Under the pieces are notes generated by a model, which saw only the letters and a list, made by a program, of their open reading frames with translations, was not told where the DNA came from and did no database searches. From Desmodus rotundus (lineage: Eukaryota > Chordata > Mammalia > Chiroptera > Phyllostomidae), in NCBI RefSeq assembly GCF_022682495.2, contig NC_071397.1, positions 6,043,082-6,107,081 of the forward strand: a stretch of 64,000 nt of DNA. The letters run 5' to 3'. Shown here piece after piece: positions 8,376-20,230 of the stretch (the stretch's first letter is position 1; the number at the start of each line of letters is the position of its first letter). Made by a program: the position numbers and the translations under genes.

Positions 8376-10371
8376 CCAGAACCAGGATGACGGTGTACGT
8401 GGACACGCTGTGCCTCCTCGCACAACCAGAGCTGACAGAAAATCGAATGGCAAGGAAGTCCGACACCAAGGAAATAAAAAATAAACATTCATCCAGACCG
8501 GTAGGAGGGGCGGAGACGGGCACCAGGGCTGAGAGGACTCGCGTTGCTGTGGCGGGACCGAGACTGGCGGAGTGTGGGACGAACGGGGCCAGCAGTCCGA
8601 CCACTAGCAGACCCTGCGGTCCCACATTCACACAGATAGGCCGAGAGGGCTGGACTCAGAGTGGCGGAGAACGGGGCAGGCAGAGCGGCGGGTAGGAACC
8701 CGCGGCTCCACATTCGCGCACAGATAAACCGGACAAACGGCAGGGAGCAAAACAGACCGCACAACCCAGGGCTCCAACGCGGGGAAATAAAGCCTCAAAC
8801 CTCTGATTGAAAACGCCTGTGGGGGTTGGGGCGGCAGCAGGAGAGACTCCCAGCCTCACAGGAGAGGTCGTTGGAGAGACCCACAGGGGCCTAGGGCGTG
8901 CACAAGCCCACCCACTCGGGAACCAGCACCAGAGGGGCCCAGTTTGATTGTGGGTAGCGGAGTGAAAGATTGGAGTCTGGTGGAGTGGAGCGGGCACCAT
9001 TGCTCCCTCTCGGGCCCTCCCCCACGTACAGCGTCACAGCACAGCGACCAGCATTACCCCGCCCCAGGAACAACTAAGGCTCCACCCCTTAAAGTAACAG
9101 ACGCGCCAAGACAAACAAACAAAAAAAAGGCCCAAATGACAGAACACTTCAAAGCTCCAGAAAAAATACAACTAAGCGAGTAAGAGGTAGCCAACCTATC
9201 GGATGCACAGTTCAAAACACTGGTTATCAAGATGCTCACAGAATTGGTTGAATCTGTTCGAAAACCAGATGAAAAAATGAAGCCTATGCCAAGAGAAACA
9301 AAGGAAAATGTACAGGGGACCAATAGTGATGAGAAGGAAACTGGGACTCAAATCAACGGTGTGGACCAGAAGGAAGAAAGAAACATCCAACCAGAAAAGA
9401 ATGAAGAAACAAGAATTCGGAAAAATGAGGAAAGGCTTAGGAACCTCCAGGACATCTTGAAACGTTCCAACATCCGAATTATAGGGGTGCCAGAAGGAGA
9501 AGAGGAGGAACAAAAACTTGAAAACTTATTTGAACAAATAATGAAGGAGAACTTCCTCAGTCTGGCAAAAGAAACAGACTTCCATGAAGTCCAGGAAGCT
9601 CAGAGAGTCCCAAAGAAGCTGGACCTAAGGAGGAACACACCAAGGCACATCATAATTACATTAGCCAAGATTAAGCAGAAGGAGAGAATCTTAGAACCAG
9701 CAAGAGAAAAGGAGACAGTTACCTACAAAGGTCTTCCCATAAGACTGTCAGCTGATTTCTCCAAAGAGACCTTACAGGCAAGAAGGGGCTGGAAAGAAGT
9801 ATTCCAAGTCATGAAAGGCAAGGACCTACATCCAAGATTACTCTATCCAGCAAAGGTATCATTTAGAATGGAAGGGAAGATAAAGTGCTTCTCAGATAAG
9901 GTCAAGTTAAAGAAGTTCATCACCACCAAGCCCTTATTATATGAAATGTTAAAGGGAGTTACCTAAGAAAAAGAAGATAAAAAATATGAACAGTAAAAAT
10001 GACAGCAAACTCACAGTTATTAACGACCACACCTAAAACAAAGACAAGAGCAAACTAGGCAAACAACTAGAACAGGAACAGAACCATAGAGATGGAGATC
10101 ACATGGAGGGTTGTCAATAGGGGAGTGGGAGGGGTAGAGGGGGGGAAAGGTACAGAGAATAAGTAGCATAGATGATAGGTGGAAAATAGACGGGGGGTGG
10201 GGTAAGAATAGTGTAGGAAATGTAGAAGCCAAAGAACCTATAAGTATGATCCATGGGCATGAACTATAGAGGGGGAATGTGGGAGGGAGGGGGGGCAGGA
10301 TGGAGTGGGGTGGGGGGGAGTGGGACAACTGTAATAGCATAATCAATAAATATATTAAAAAATAAATAAAT
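8376..10371 (+). mobile_element. HAL1-like half-L1 element, copy 2, full length
   Basis: Bounded by a perfect 14-bp target duplication AAAGACTTAACCAA (8362-8375 and 10372-10385). It has a CpG-rich L1-type 5'UTR of about 760 bp, ORF1 (9136-9966), then a G-rich 3'UTR ending AATCAATAAATATATTAAA and a (TAAA) tail. ORF2 is absent. The 5'UTR holds a partly duplicated segment (TGCGGTCCCACATTCACACA at about 8616, CGCGGCTCCACATTCGCGCA at about 8700). The perfect duplication and the nearly intact ORF1 suggest a relatively recent insertion. Confidence 0.9.
9136..9966 (+). pseudogene. ORF1 of HAL1 copy 2: RNA-binding ORF1p-like, one nonsense codon
   Basis: The frame from ATG at 9136 to the stop after GVT is 276 codons, interrupted only by TAA at 9181-9183. 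An internal ATG at 9232 gives an uninterrupted 244-residue frame. Domains along the 244-residue frame: a charged, probably coiled-coil N-terminal part (residues 1-75), an RRM with NIRIIGVPEGEEEEQKLENL (about 80-100), and a C-terminal domain with LSADFSKETLQARRGWKEVF and LHPRLLYPAKVSFRMEGKIK (about 170-220). Known L1 ORF1p proteins are trimeric nucleic-acid chaperones of the retrotransposition particle; human L1 ORF1p is 338 residues, so this one is short in the N-terminal half. No partner ORF2 is present, so mobility would need one in trans. The stop makes the annotated product a broken or N-terminally shortened copy. Confidence 0.88.
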
Positions 10372-10385
10372 AAAGACTTAACCAA

Positions 10386-10940
10386 GTACAAGAAACACAA
10401 ATGAAATGATATGGGGCCCTCTTCAAAGCACAGAATGGGAATTTTGAGCTTGGTCCGCTAAGTTTTACTGCAGGAAGTAGACGGTATGGTTCACGTCAGC
10501 CATTTAATCATGGAGCAGTACCCATGGAACATGTACACACTAAACACCATACGGTGACTATCCATTAGGTGCCATCAATTGAGATGACCCACGTAGAATT
10601 CTCTCTTCCAGTGAAGTGTGAGCTGTTTAAGGGCACGGATGTTGCTCATTCAACACTGTCTCTCCAGTACCACAAAAAGTAGGAGCTTGCTTAATGAACT
10701 GAAATGAATTCTTCTTTAATAACTTTACATAACATGCTCTGCAAAATCTTTATGAGCCTCTGTAACAGAGCGTATATGTTGCTGGGAAGTAAATTACTTT
10801 TCCTGACCCTCTAACAAAAAAACTAAAATAAATAATCCTTTTAGAGGCAGTCATCAATAATTTAATAAATTTCAGGAAATACCATCATATTTAAGAAGTT
10901 TTTAACTCTAAAAGGTAGATTTAAAAAGTGAACCCACTGT
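10386..10940. other. Intronic sequence with an L2 3' tail
   Basis: No gene is seen. About 10610-10715 resembles an L2 3' end (TTTAAGGGCACGGATG, TAGGAGCTTGCTTAATGAAC). The rest is unassigned. Confidence 0.45.
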
Positions 10941-11036
10941 CCCTGGCCACGTAGCTCAGTTGGTTAGTGGGTCATCCTGTCATGCCAAGGTTACAGGTTC
11001 ACACCCCAGTCAGGGTACATTTAAGAACCAACCAAT
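10941..11036 (+). mobile_element. VES-type SINE, truncated at its 3' side by L1
   Basis: CCCTGGCCACGTAGCTCAGT, then GTTACAGGTTCACACCCCAG and AGAACCAACCAATG, after which the SINE stops abruptly at the L1 5' end (11037). The expected CT-rich tail is not found here or after the L1. Confidence 0.85.
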
Positions 11037-11979
11037 GGGAGACTTAAGATGGCGAAGGAGTAAGTGGAAGCTACACTAACCTCCTCCAGGACCAATCTGG
11101 AATTACAACTAAATTGTAGAGAAATCATCCTGAATAACCAACTGAACATAGCTGGTGAGAAGCCTTATAACCAAGGACAGACAGAAGAAACTACTTCACA
11201 GAAAGACTGGTAGGGAGAGTGAAGGAGGTATAAGTGGGCTGGCTGGGCTCCCACAGGGGCAGCTAAAGTTCCTGAGGGATATTTCAGCAGCCATGGGGTT
11301 CCCCCTGAGAGGTGTGGGTTCTAAACACAAAGCTGGGCTCACCAGCCTACAGCACCAGAAACAGCAAAGTAACCAAGATAACATCCAGCTGTGAAAAGCA
11401 GCAGGGTTTCTATCTGTCAAGAAGAGATGGCTGGAGACACAGAGAGCCTCTTAAAGGACCACCACACAAAATTCCATATGCAGCCACTTACCCTGGGCTC
11501 CAACAGGGGAAGAGTGAACTAGAGACACTTGGTAAGAGTCTGGGGCTGGTGGCTCTGGGAAGAAAATTGAAGGAACAGCTGCCAGGAACCCTGTGCTGAG
11601 TCATACTGCAAAGGCCATCTTAGGCAGAGTGCTCCCATCCAAATGGCACCAGCCTAAGAGAAAGCAATAGCCCACAGGCAGGAATTACTCTGCCTCACCC
11701 TGTGGATCTTAAGCTGTGCTGCTAAATATAGCTTGAGGCTATATACTGATTAAGTTTAACAATTAAGGCAGATAACTGGAGTAAAAGCTAGCCTTGGTGT
11801 GCATCCTCGTTCTTTCTGCACACAAACAGGCCCAGCAGAGGGAGGCACATACTAGGGATCCCTGACAGCTCCCAAAAGGTTGCCCGGGGCCAGTCGCAAG
11901 CAGCATTGGACAAAGGTCTGCACCAGAGTCTTTGCAGATTTACCTAATACATAGAAACAAATACAAAGAAGATGCCAAA

Positions 11980-12819
11980 ATGAAAAGCCAAAGAAAGAGA
12001 CCCAATGAAAGAACATGAGAATTCCCCAAAAGAAGAACTAGATGAAATGGAGGCAAGCAATTTATCAGATAGAGAGTTTATAGAGTAAAGATTATAAGGA
12101 TACTCAACAGCATGAAAAAAGACATAAAAACCATAAAAAAGGACCAGTCAGATATAAAGAACACAATATCTTAAATAAATAATACACAGGCAGGAATAAG
12201 CAGTAGGTTAGATGAAGCAGAGGATTGGATCAGTGAATTGGAAGACAAAGTAGAAAAAAAAAATCCAAAAAAAGAAAAGAAAAGATTTTAAAAAATGAGA
12301 GGAGCTTAAGGAACATTTTGGACAACATGAAGCATAATAACAGCATCATGGGAATATAAGAAGGAGAAGAGAGTGAGCAAGGGATTGAGAACCTATTTGA
12401 AGAAATAATGACCAAAAATATTCCCTGATCTGGTGAAGGAAAAAGACACACAAGTCCAGGAAGTTCAGAGAGTCCCAAACAAGTTGGACCCAAGGAGGCC
12501 TACACCGTGACACATTATAATTAAAATGGCAAGGCTTAAAGACAAAGACAGAATCCTAAAAATGACAAGACAAAAGCAGGTAGTTACATACAATGGAGCA
12601 CCAATTACACTGTCATCTGATTTCACAACAGAAACAATTCAGGCCAGAAGGGAGCAGGGTGAAATATTCAAGGTAATGACAAGCAAGGACCTACAACCAA
12701 GGCTACTTTACCCAACAAGGCTATCATTTAAAATCAAAGGAGAAATAAGGAGCTTCCTGGACAAGAAAAAGCTTAACACCAAACCAGTACTGCAACAAAT
12801 GTTAAAGGACTTGATTTAA
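11980..12819 (+). pseudogene. L1 ORF1 pseudogene
   Basis: Begins at an ATG at 11980 (ATGAAAAGCCAAAGAAAGAG). The N-terminal coiled-coil part is broken by stops and frameshifts, and RRM traces lie near 12310-12420. The C-terminal domain is open at 12526-12819 (ITLSSDFTTETIQARREQGE, KDLQPRLLYPTRLSFKIKGE). It encodes the L1 RNA-binding protein family and is not functional. Confidence 0.85.
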
Positions 12820-12893
12820 GATCATGAAGAAGAAAAAGATTTAAAAAAAAGAAAAAGAAAAAGAAAAACTGAGGTAAATAGTCTAACAATACA

Positions 12894-14388
12894 ATGGCAC
12901 TACATACATATCTATCAATAATCACCTTAACTGTAAATGACTTAAATGCTCCAACCAAAAGACACAGTGTAGCTGAATGGATAAGAAAACAAGACCCATA
13001 TATTTGCTGCCTCCAAGAGACACATCTCAGATCAAAAGATACACACAGACTAAAAGTAACAGGACAGAAAAAGATATTTCATGCAAATGAGAAGGAAAAG
13101 AAAATAGCAGGCATAGCAGTACTTGTATCTGATAAAATAGGCTTTAAACCCAAGGTCATAGTAAGAGACAAAGAAGGATACTACATAATGATAAAGGGAA
13201 CAATCCAACAAGGGGATGCAACCCTAGTAAACATTTACACACCCAACATAGGAGCACCTAAAATTGTGAAGCAAATCTTGAGGGTCATAAAGGGAGAGAT
13301 AGACAGAAATATGGTCATAGTCAAAGATTTTAACACTCCATTGACTTCAATGGGTAGATCTTCAAGACAGAAAATCAACATGGAGACAGTAGCCTTAAAT
13401 GACACACCGGATCAAATGGATTTAATTGATATCTTCAGAGCATTTCACCTAAAGCAGCAGAATATACATACATTTCAAGTTTACATGGAATGTTTTCTAG
13501 GATAGACCACATTAGGACAAACGTCTCAATAAATTTAAGAAGACTGAAATCATATCAAGCATGTTCTCTGGCCACAGTGTTATGAAATTAGAAATCAATC
13601 ACAAGAAAACACTGAGAAACACACAGATGTGGGCACTAAATAACATGTTATTAAACCATGAATGGGTCAGCAATGAGATCAAGGAAGAAATAAAAAAATA
13701 CCTTGAAACAAATGAAAATGAGAACACAATATCCACAATCTGAGGGGTACAGGGATAGTGTTTCTAAGAGGGAAATTCATAGCAGTACAGGCCTACTTCA
13801 AAAAACAAAAACAAAAACAAGAAAAAGCTCAAATAAACAATCTAATTTTACACTTAAAGAAACTTGAAAAAGAACAACAAACAAAGCCCAATGTGAGTAG
13901 AAGGAAGGAAATAATAAAGGCCAGAGCAGAAATAATGAAATAGAGTCTACAAAATTATACAAAAGATCAATAAATCCAGGAGCTGGTTCTTTGAAAAGAT
14001 AAAAACAAGTGACAAATCTTTAACCAACTCATCAAGAAAAAACAGAGAGAAGGCCCAAATAAATTAAATCAGAAATGAAAAAAAAAACCAAAACTGATAC
14101 CAAAGAAATACAAAGGATTGAAAGAGAATATTATGCACAACTACATGCCAACAGACTGAACAAGCTGAACGAAATGGATAAATTCCTAGAAACATACAAT
14201 CTTCCAAAACTAAATCAGGAAGAATCAGAGAATCTGAATAGACAGATTACACCTAGTAAAATTGAAGCAATAATCATAACCCTCCCCCAAACAAAAGCCC
14301 TGGACCAGATGGCTTCACAGGTGATTTTTGCCAAATATTCTGTGAAGAATTAACACCTATCCTTCTCAAATTATTCCAAAAAAATGAA
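12894..14388 (+). pseudogene. L1 ORF2 pseudogene: endonuclease and start of reverse transcriptase
   Basis: The first 203 codons (12894-13505) are open and show the APE-like endonuclease: NDLNAPTKRHSVAEWIRKQD, QETHLRSKDTHRLKV (with the Glu of QETH), NIYTPNIGAPK and a DFNTPL block. That block is preceded by Lys where L1 normally has Gly (KDFN rather than GDFN). After a stop near 13503 the remainder continues in pieces (13561-13743, 13758-13943, 14075-14353) to the pre-reverse-transcriptase [17 protein letters not shown] segment. The polymerase domain itself and the C-terminal domain are gone. Confidence 0.85.
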
Positions 14389-17300
14389 TTAATTACCATT
14401 AATCCAATGCCTAAGTATGGACACATTAGAGCCCAGGGAACCTTGGGGTATACCTGGCTTAGAGAATTTTTCTTATAAGGTTTATTTAATAAAAGTATGT
14501 TTTAAGAAGTGTTCTCGTCTTGGTTGAAAAGTTCCATGATGTTTTTCAAAAGCCCTGATGTAAACGAAGAGAAGAAATGCTCCTTGGGCTGATGTTAAAA
14601 TGAAACGGCTAATAAAAGTGAACCCCAGGAATGATTCTGCTTTGGAGAAGGAGATTAATGTGAGGATATACACACATACATATCCATCTACAGCCATTTC
14701 CAGTCTGCCACTGGCTGTAAAACTATCAGGAGAGGTGAGGCAGACCCAGAAGCACCAATGCCATCACCTAGACACATCAGGCGGTAGCTGTTTTGGGGGA
14801 CAGGGAGGTTGTCTGTAGCTCACCAGCAACAATGTAGTGCTCATTCCAATGACATTTTTATTTTTGAAGCCTTACTAACATATCGCAGGTTCCAAAATGC
14901 AGTATATGATCCTTGACTGCAGAAACAAATTGCCAGCTGTCTCATAAAGGACAACCTCATTTAGTAGAAGGCAAATGCTAGCAAAGAACAAAAGTAAATA
15001 AAAATGGCTACATATGCTCTAGCTTTCAAACTGGAGAGTAGCAGAGATGAGAGAAGCAGAAGAGGGAAAGGATTAAACATGAAGGAGAATAGCTGTCGCC
15101 TATCTGATGATTTAAGCGGTCTAATAACGCGATGCGGCAACAATGCCAATTAAAATGGCTGGTGTGAAGCTTTATATTCAGAGATCTTAAGGCTAAAAAA
15201 CCACGGGAGTCCAGCCAACCCACCCCCCTGCTACCGTACACGGTCACAGTAAACTTCGATGAAGAGTGCTTTGTAAACTGCAATGCTCTATGGAAGTACA
15301 TGGTACCACCGTGATTCCTAATACGGGTTTATTTCTTCTTGTAGTTGTAAATTTATCAGAAGTCCTAATTCCTTCTGCATTTCTTCATTTGTGATCAACA
15401 GAGTTGTAGTTGTTAATATTACTATTGTTATTTTTATTGTTTTACTTTTTGTTGCCTGGAGAACCTTCAAAGCGTATTTGCTGCTCAGACTGAGTATCTG
15501 TAGGTGTAAAGCATGAATGAGTTATGCAGTTTACTGGAGAATAAAACCTTAACAAGGCCCACTTCATTTCCACCCACAGAATGCCGGTTGGATCTATCAA
15601 AATTCTCAGATGTCCCCATATCTTCACAGAACCAACCACTCATTAAAGGTTAAGGCGGGAAGGGGAAAAAGAACGGCTGGCCTTTCCTGACAAAGAAGGA
15701 GGGCTTGGTGAAGCGGTTTCAGTGAGTGGAATAAAAGAAACATGGTTTTGAAGGGTCAAAAGGAGAGAGCATGAAGAGAAGCTTAAAAGTCTGATTTCAC
15801 CACCCATCTTAAAAGGACTGCTTCATCCAGCTGAACTCAAATGGACCACCACTAGCTATTACAAAACCACCTAACAAAGAAAGAATTTCCACAAGTGACC
15901 TCTGGTTACCCTTCAACACGACGGCCCTCCCAAACAAACTGGCACCAGCATAAATGCAGCCAAGAAGAACCTAACATTTATATTTTATGATTTTATTTCA
16001 ATTTTCATGTAACTTTTAATAGATCTACTTTGTGGACATAATTTAATTCTAAAGTATTTGGGAATTACATTTAGTTCAGTTGTGCCTGAAAAAAAGAAAT
16101 GAAAAATTAATTTTCCAGTTTTACAGATGCTTCAGGAATCCTGTCTGAAGAGGGATTAATCTATAGTTACTCAGCTGCAGAGTATTACTTCTATTCCACA
16201 GACTTGTATATAAACTATTAAATCCATTAGATCGATAGCAATTCCTCCCACCTATTCTTAAAGAGCTGATTTGATGGGAACACCACTTTCTCAGTCAAGG
16301 CTTTCTTTCTTAAGGGAACACAGTCCTATGTGAGCACAGTCAACATTTCCTCTCACATAATGGTAACTTCATACAAACAGCCTGCGGCAGAGCAATGAGG
16401 CAAAATGTTGGGTGGTAAATGAAAGAATTTGTTTAAAAGACACCATTATGGAGCTTAAAACTGAACTTAGCTTACAAAGGTTAAAAGGAAACCAACATTA
16501 ACCATTTTCTCAAAAAATCTTGAAATGACATAGGCACTAGTGGCATCGTAACATAGAAAAGGGAGGTGTTTTTTCTTAGTAAGTGTAGAACTATCACTAT
16601 TAAATATTTCAATATCCTCTCTCCACTCTCCTTCTGCAACTAAAAGACAACAGTGGAAAGAAATTTACCCTTTTGTTCTCTCTGGACCTGCATATTAATA
16701 GAGATGACAGTGACATTATGCCCATTTTTCTTGGTTTAGACAATATAAGCAATGGAGGCCTCAAGATACAGTCACCAGCTACTAAGCTCTTTCTCCTCTT
16801 AGCCTTTACACACAAAAAGCATAGAAGAAATCATAAAGTACCACATAATGCCCCCCAAATTAAAAATGGAGACAGAGGGTGGATCAATGTGCATTGTCTC
16901 ACAAATATAGTTTCAAAGATAATTGCTAATGTTCTTTTTGCAAAGAAGTGAGGGTTAAATATAGTCACTCTGTACAGAGACTGATGATCTTCAGGATGTG
17001 TAAATTATACATTACAGTTACATAACAGACTAAATCACAGTCATCAACAAAAGAACAATCGGCACAGTTCTTGAATTTGTATGATTCTAGCTCATAAGTA
17101 GAGCCCCAAAAAGAAGGGAAGAAAAATCTCCCCTTAAATCAGCCCCTGTATGCAGCCCCACCCCTCATGACAGGTACCAAGTGCCCAAGATGAATGTAAG
17201 AGAAAGGCAATCGTCTTCATTGGACTTCAGAATGGGAGGGGACTTCTATTTTCAAGGTTTTCTTAAAATAACACTCAGTCATTCCGTTAATTTTTAAAAA

Positions 17301-19330
17301 TAAAAAGAAGAGGGCCAACTAATCCAATACATGTAGAACTCTGTGTTTTTATACCAAAAGATCGAAAGTGCCTTTACGTTCCTAGGTTAAATCCAGACAC
17401 TGAGGTCTAGTGAAAAAACAGAGATCCTATCAGAACATTCAACTATCTGGATAGCACAAACCAAAGACGGGCAAAGAATTCTCATGCTTCCAATGCAGCT
17501 CAAAGGGCTATGTGGCCCCACAGTGTACTGCCAGTGCCTCTCACTGTAGGCAATTCAGAAGAGGTCAGGAGCACTCAGCTAGCAACAGGCTGAGAATGTC
17601 CAAACATTCTGCCTCAGTTCCTATGATGACACAGAAACAGGAATTCTCCTCAGGCTTATTAGATGCACCCAATTACCATTCATCTCTGACAAGCTCATCC
17701 TTTAATCTCCCGTACAGAAACAGCTACCATCCCTTTGCAATACCTATTAAGAAGTCATAGTGATCTGAGTAAAGTACACTAATGGAAAAAAACAAAGAGA
17801 TCTTAACCCAAGAAAGTGGAAGAAACCTAGAAGGAATGCAAAGACCAAACCAACCTTAGAACATTCTTTCTTTCATTCCATCACTGTCTTTTCTGCCAGC
17901 AATTCAACATGGTTTTCTCTCTGCACTCTGAATAAAAAGCAAAAGTTGTTCTTATTGAAAAGAGGTCAGCCTTGTAAGAATTTTCAGAATTCTTACCAAG
18001 CCAATAATCACAGGATTTCCAAGTGTCTAGAGTTCCAAAGAATCCATGAATCTTGATCTGTTTTGAATGACCGGACAATCTAAGGGTACGCAGAGCCACT
18101 CCACTCAGCTTCAACCATATTTTAAGGTTGAATATGAAGAAGTCAATGTTGACCTAGATCCACAACAACCAATATGATTTGTGGGCTCTGAAACACAGCC
18201 AACATTTCTTGTAAGATATTCAAAGACCACAGAAAAGCAAAACATTTCATAAGGTGATTATCTTCAACTTCATAGTCTTGGATTGAAAAAGCAGTCTCTG
18301 GCTTATTTTCTGAAACTAATATGTTTTCAAATAGTTAAATACCAAAGTAATGCTATGGCAAAAAAATTTAACTTCAACCTTCACAGGTGTGTTGGGACAC
18401 AAACCCAGGGCCATGTACCTTCTTAGATACAACCACCTCCGTGTCTGTATGTCCTGTTTTTCTCTGTCAATTGGTGCCTTATCCAAGTCACTTTTGGACT
18501 TGGAGGAAACATCACACCATAGGGATCTAGCATCCTGAGTAGCTACACAGGAAATGGATGAGGCAGCTTGGGAACCCATGGGATAAACCTCCATCAACTA
18601 GGAACAGGAGACCTGAGGAAACTAGGCAGATAAATTCCCTCATTCTTTCTCTTTTCCAAAGACCACTACAAGGGTAGTTTGTCCTTACAACTCTTTCAGA
18701 GAAATCCTGTTGGCAAGTGAACATGCTTGCTGAGTGAACTGCTGTGTCTCTTCCCAGCTTATTATGAAGCAAGAACTAGCTCTACAATCCACCAAATCAA
18801 GTTCTTGGCCTCTTTCCTTGCTTCTCCACCTTTTACCCTTACCCTTAGAGACCAGGACCTGTGCCTCTCAAAGAAAGCATTAACACTTTAATCCTTGCCT
18901 CAGGCTCTGTTTGACAAAGAACCCAGGCTTAGACATTAGGCTTAAAGAAATTTTTTCCAGAATTAAGAAGAAACTGTTAAATTTTACAGTTTTTCAAAAC
19001 ACAATTAGAGTTGAAGACTAATAAATCCTAGGAAGCAGAAGATACTAAGCAGCTAAAACATAAAAAACCGGGGCCAATACAATAGCATATGTCACTGACT
19101 GAGAAAGCATTCAGGTAGCAACAAGAGTCAAATACAGCATTTCTTCAATGTTGAAGAACCACAACCAACTTCAGAGGACATACAGATCAGGTGTTCTCAA
19201 CACTGCTGTGAAACAGGTGATACCTACTGCCTAAACAACATTTCTGCTTTCTTACTAGCAGAGTCCTCATTGTATCAGTGTAATCCACTCTGTTGTCCAC
19301 TCCTCTCCCCTGTGAAAAACAGAGGGATGC
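14389..19330. other. Mostly unassigned intronic sequence (about 4.9 kb)
   Basis: No coding gene, RNA gene or confident repeat is recognised. Frames up to 93 codons occur on both strands but none shows family features or splice context. A cluster of CpGs lies at about 15090-15330 (see findings). Confidence 0.5.
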
Positions 19331-19765
19331 TCTATCCAGGGGTAAATACTGATCAGAAATCACCATGGTTCCATTATCTTGACCAGTAACTGATTGGGGC
19401 TCATTAATATCAACTAGTTCTAGCCAATGACACATGGAGACCTGCCCGGGGGCCCCTGTGAAAGGTTTCTTAGCTATTTTGATGGACAGAAGAAACATTA
19501 ATGCTTCTAGATGTGATGCCTGGACCTCTAACAACCATCTTATAACCATGAAAGGATACAGTCTGAGGACAAAGCTGTCACAGAAATGATGGCAGAGCCT
19601 AACGACAGAAATATCCTAGGTCCTTGACAATGTCATTAAGCCACAAATGAACCAGCCCTGAAGCTAGCCAATTTCTGTACCTTCACATAAGGAAGTACAT
19701 TTCGTTATAACTTAAGCCTCTTTTAGTCAGAGTTTCCTATAATACTTGTGGCTGAAAGCCCCTTG
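19331..19765 (+). repeat. Old dispersed mammalian repeat, family not named
   Basis: Degenerate phrases (AGTTCTAGCCAATGACACAT, CCATCTTATAACCATGAAAG, GGCTGAAAGCC near the end) resemble a familiar ancient mammalian repeat pattern. A second, differently preserved member seems to lie at 24000-24420. I cannot name the family without a library search. Confidence 0.4.
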
Positions 19766-19995
19766 CCAGATGCATAAAGAATCTGAGTATCTACTATCAC
19801 ATGCCATTATACAAAGGATGAGGTTCGATTTGAAAAAAAATGGTCTTTGCTCTCAAGAGTTTGCAATATATTTTTCAAAAGACATAAAACATGTGCTATA
19901 TCAATTAAAGAAAAAAGTGATGAAGTACAGGTACATAGAGTAAAGAAATCACTACTGGGGGATATTAGATCAGCTTTCTAAAGAAGATGAAACCA

Positions 19996-20213
19996 GCCCC
20001 GGCTGGTGTGGCTCAGTGGATTGAAAGCTGGCCTGCGAACCAAAGGGTCGTCGGTTTGATTCCTAGTCAGGGTATATGCCTGAGTTGCAGGCCAGGTCCC
20101 TGGATGGGGGTGTGTGAGAAGCAACCGGTTGATGTATCTCTCATACATTGATGTTTCTCTCCCTCTCTTTCTCCCTCCCTTCCCATCTCTCTATAAATAA
20201 ATAAAATCTTTTT
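19996..20213 (+). mobile_element. VES-type SINE, full length
   Basis: GCCCCGGCTGGTGTGGCTCA head, GGTTTGATTCCTAGTCAGGG B-box region, GCAGGCCAGGTCCCTGGATG body, TC-rich stretch and AAATAAATAAAATC tail. The flanks AAAGAAGATGAAACCA (19980-19995) and AAAGAAAGATGAAGCCA (20214-20230) are an imperfect target duplication. Confidence 0.93.
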
Positions 20214-20230
20214 AAAGAAAGATGAAGCCA

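Larger units (their letters stand above)
11037..14388 (+). mobile_element. L1 element with 5' end, ORF1 and first part of ORF2; 3' half missing
   Basis: Starts with an L1-type 5' end, GGGAGACTTAAGATGGCGAA, and a 5'UTR of about 940 bp. ORF1 (11980-12819) and ORF2 (from 12894) are both decayed. ORF2 homology stops at about 14388, early in the reverse-transcriptase region (CTCAAATTATTCCAAAAAA). There is no 3'UTR or poly(A) tail, so the loss is a deletion rather than ordinary 5' truncation. Confidence 0.85.

Noticed and set aside
8368..9073. Overlapping frames of 60-114 codons on both strands.
   Set aside because: They lie in the GC-rich HAL1 5'UTR, where open frames arise from composition. None is conserved in copies 1 and 3.
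12894..13505. 203-codon frame as a host nuclease gene.
   Set aside because: Its motifs (NDLNAP, QETH, NIYTPN, DFN) are those of the L1 ORF2 endonuclease, and it lies between L1 ORF1 and more ORF2 remnants.
19996..20090. tRNA gene suggested by A-box and B-box sequences in the SINE heads (also at 2408, 10941, 22675, 31580, 51000, 54404, 56835).
   Set aside because: Each is followed by a SINE body, CT-rich stretch and A-rich tail, mostly with target duplications, and none keeps a full cloverleaf with acceptor stem. They are tRNA-derived SINEs.
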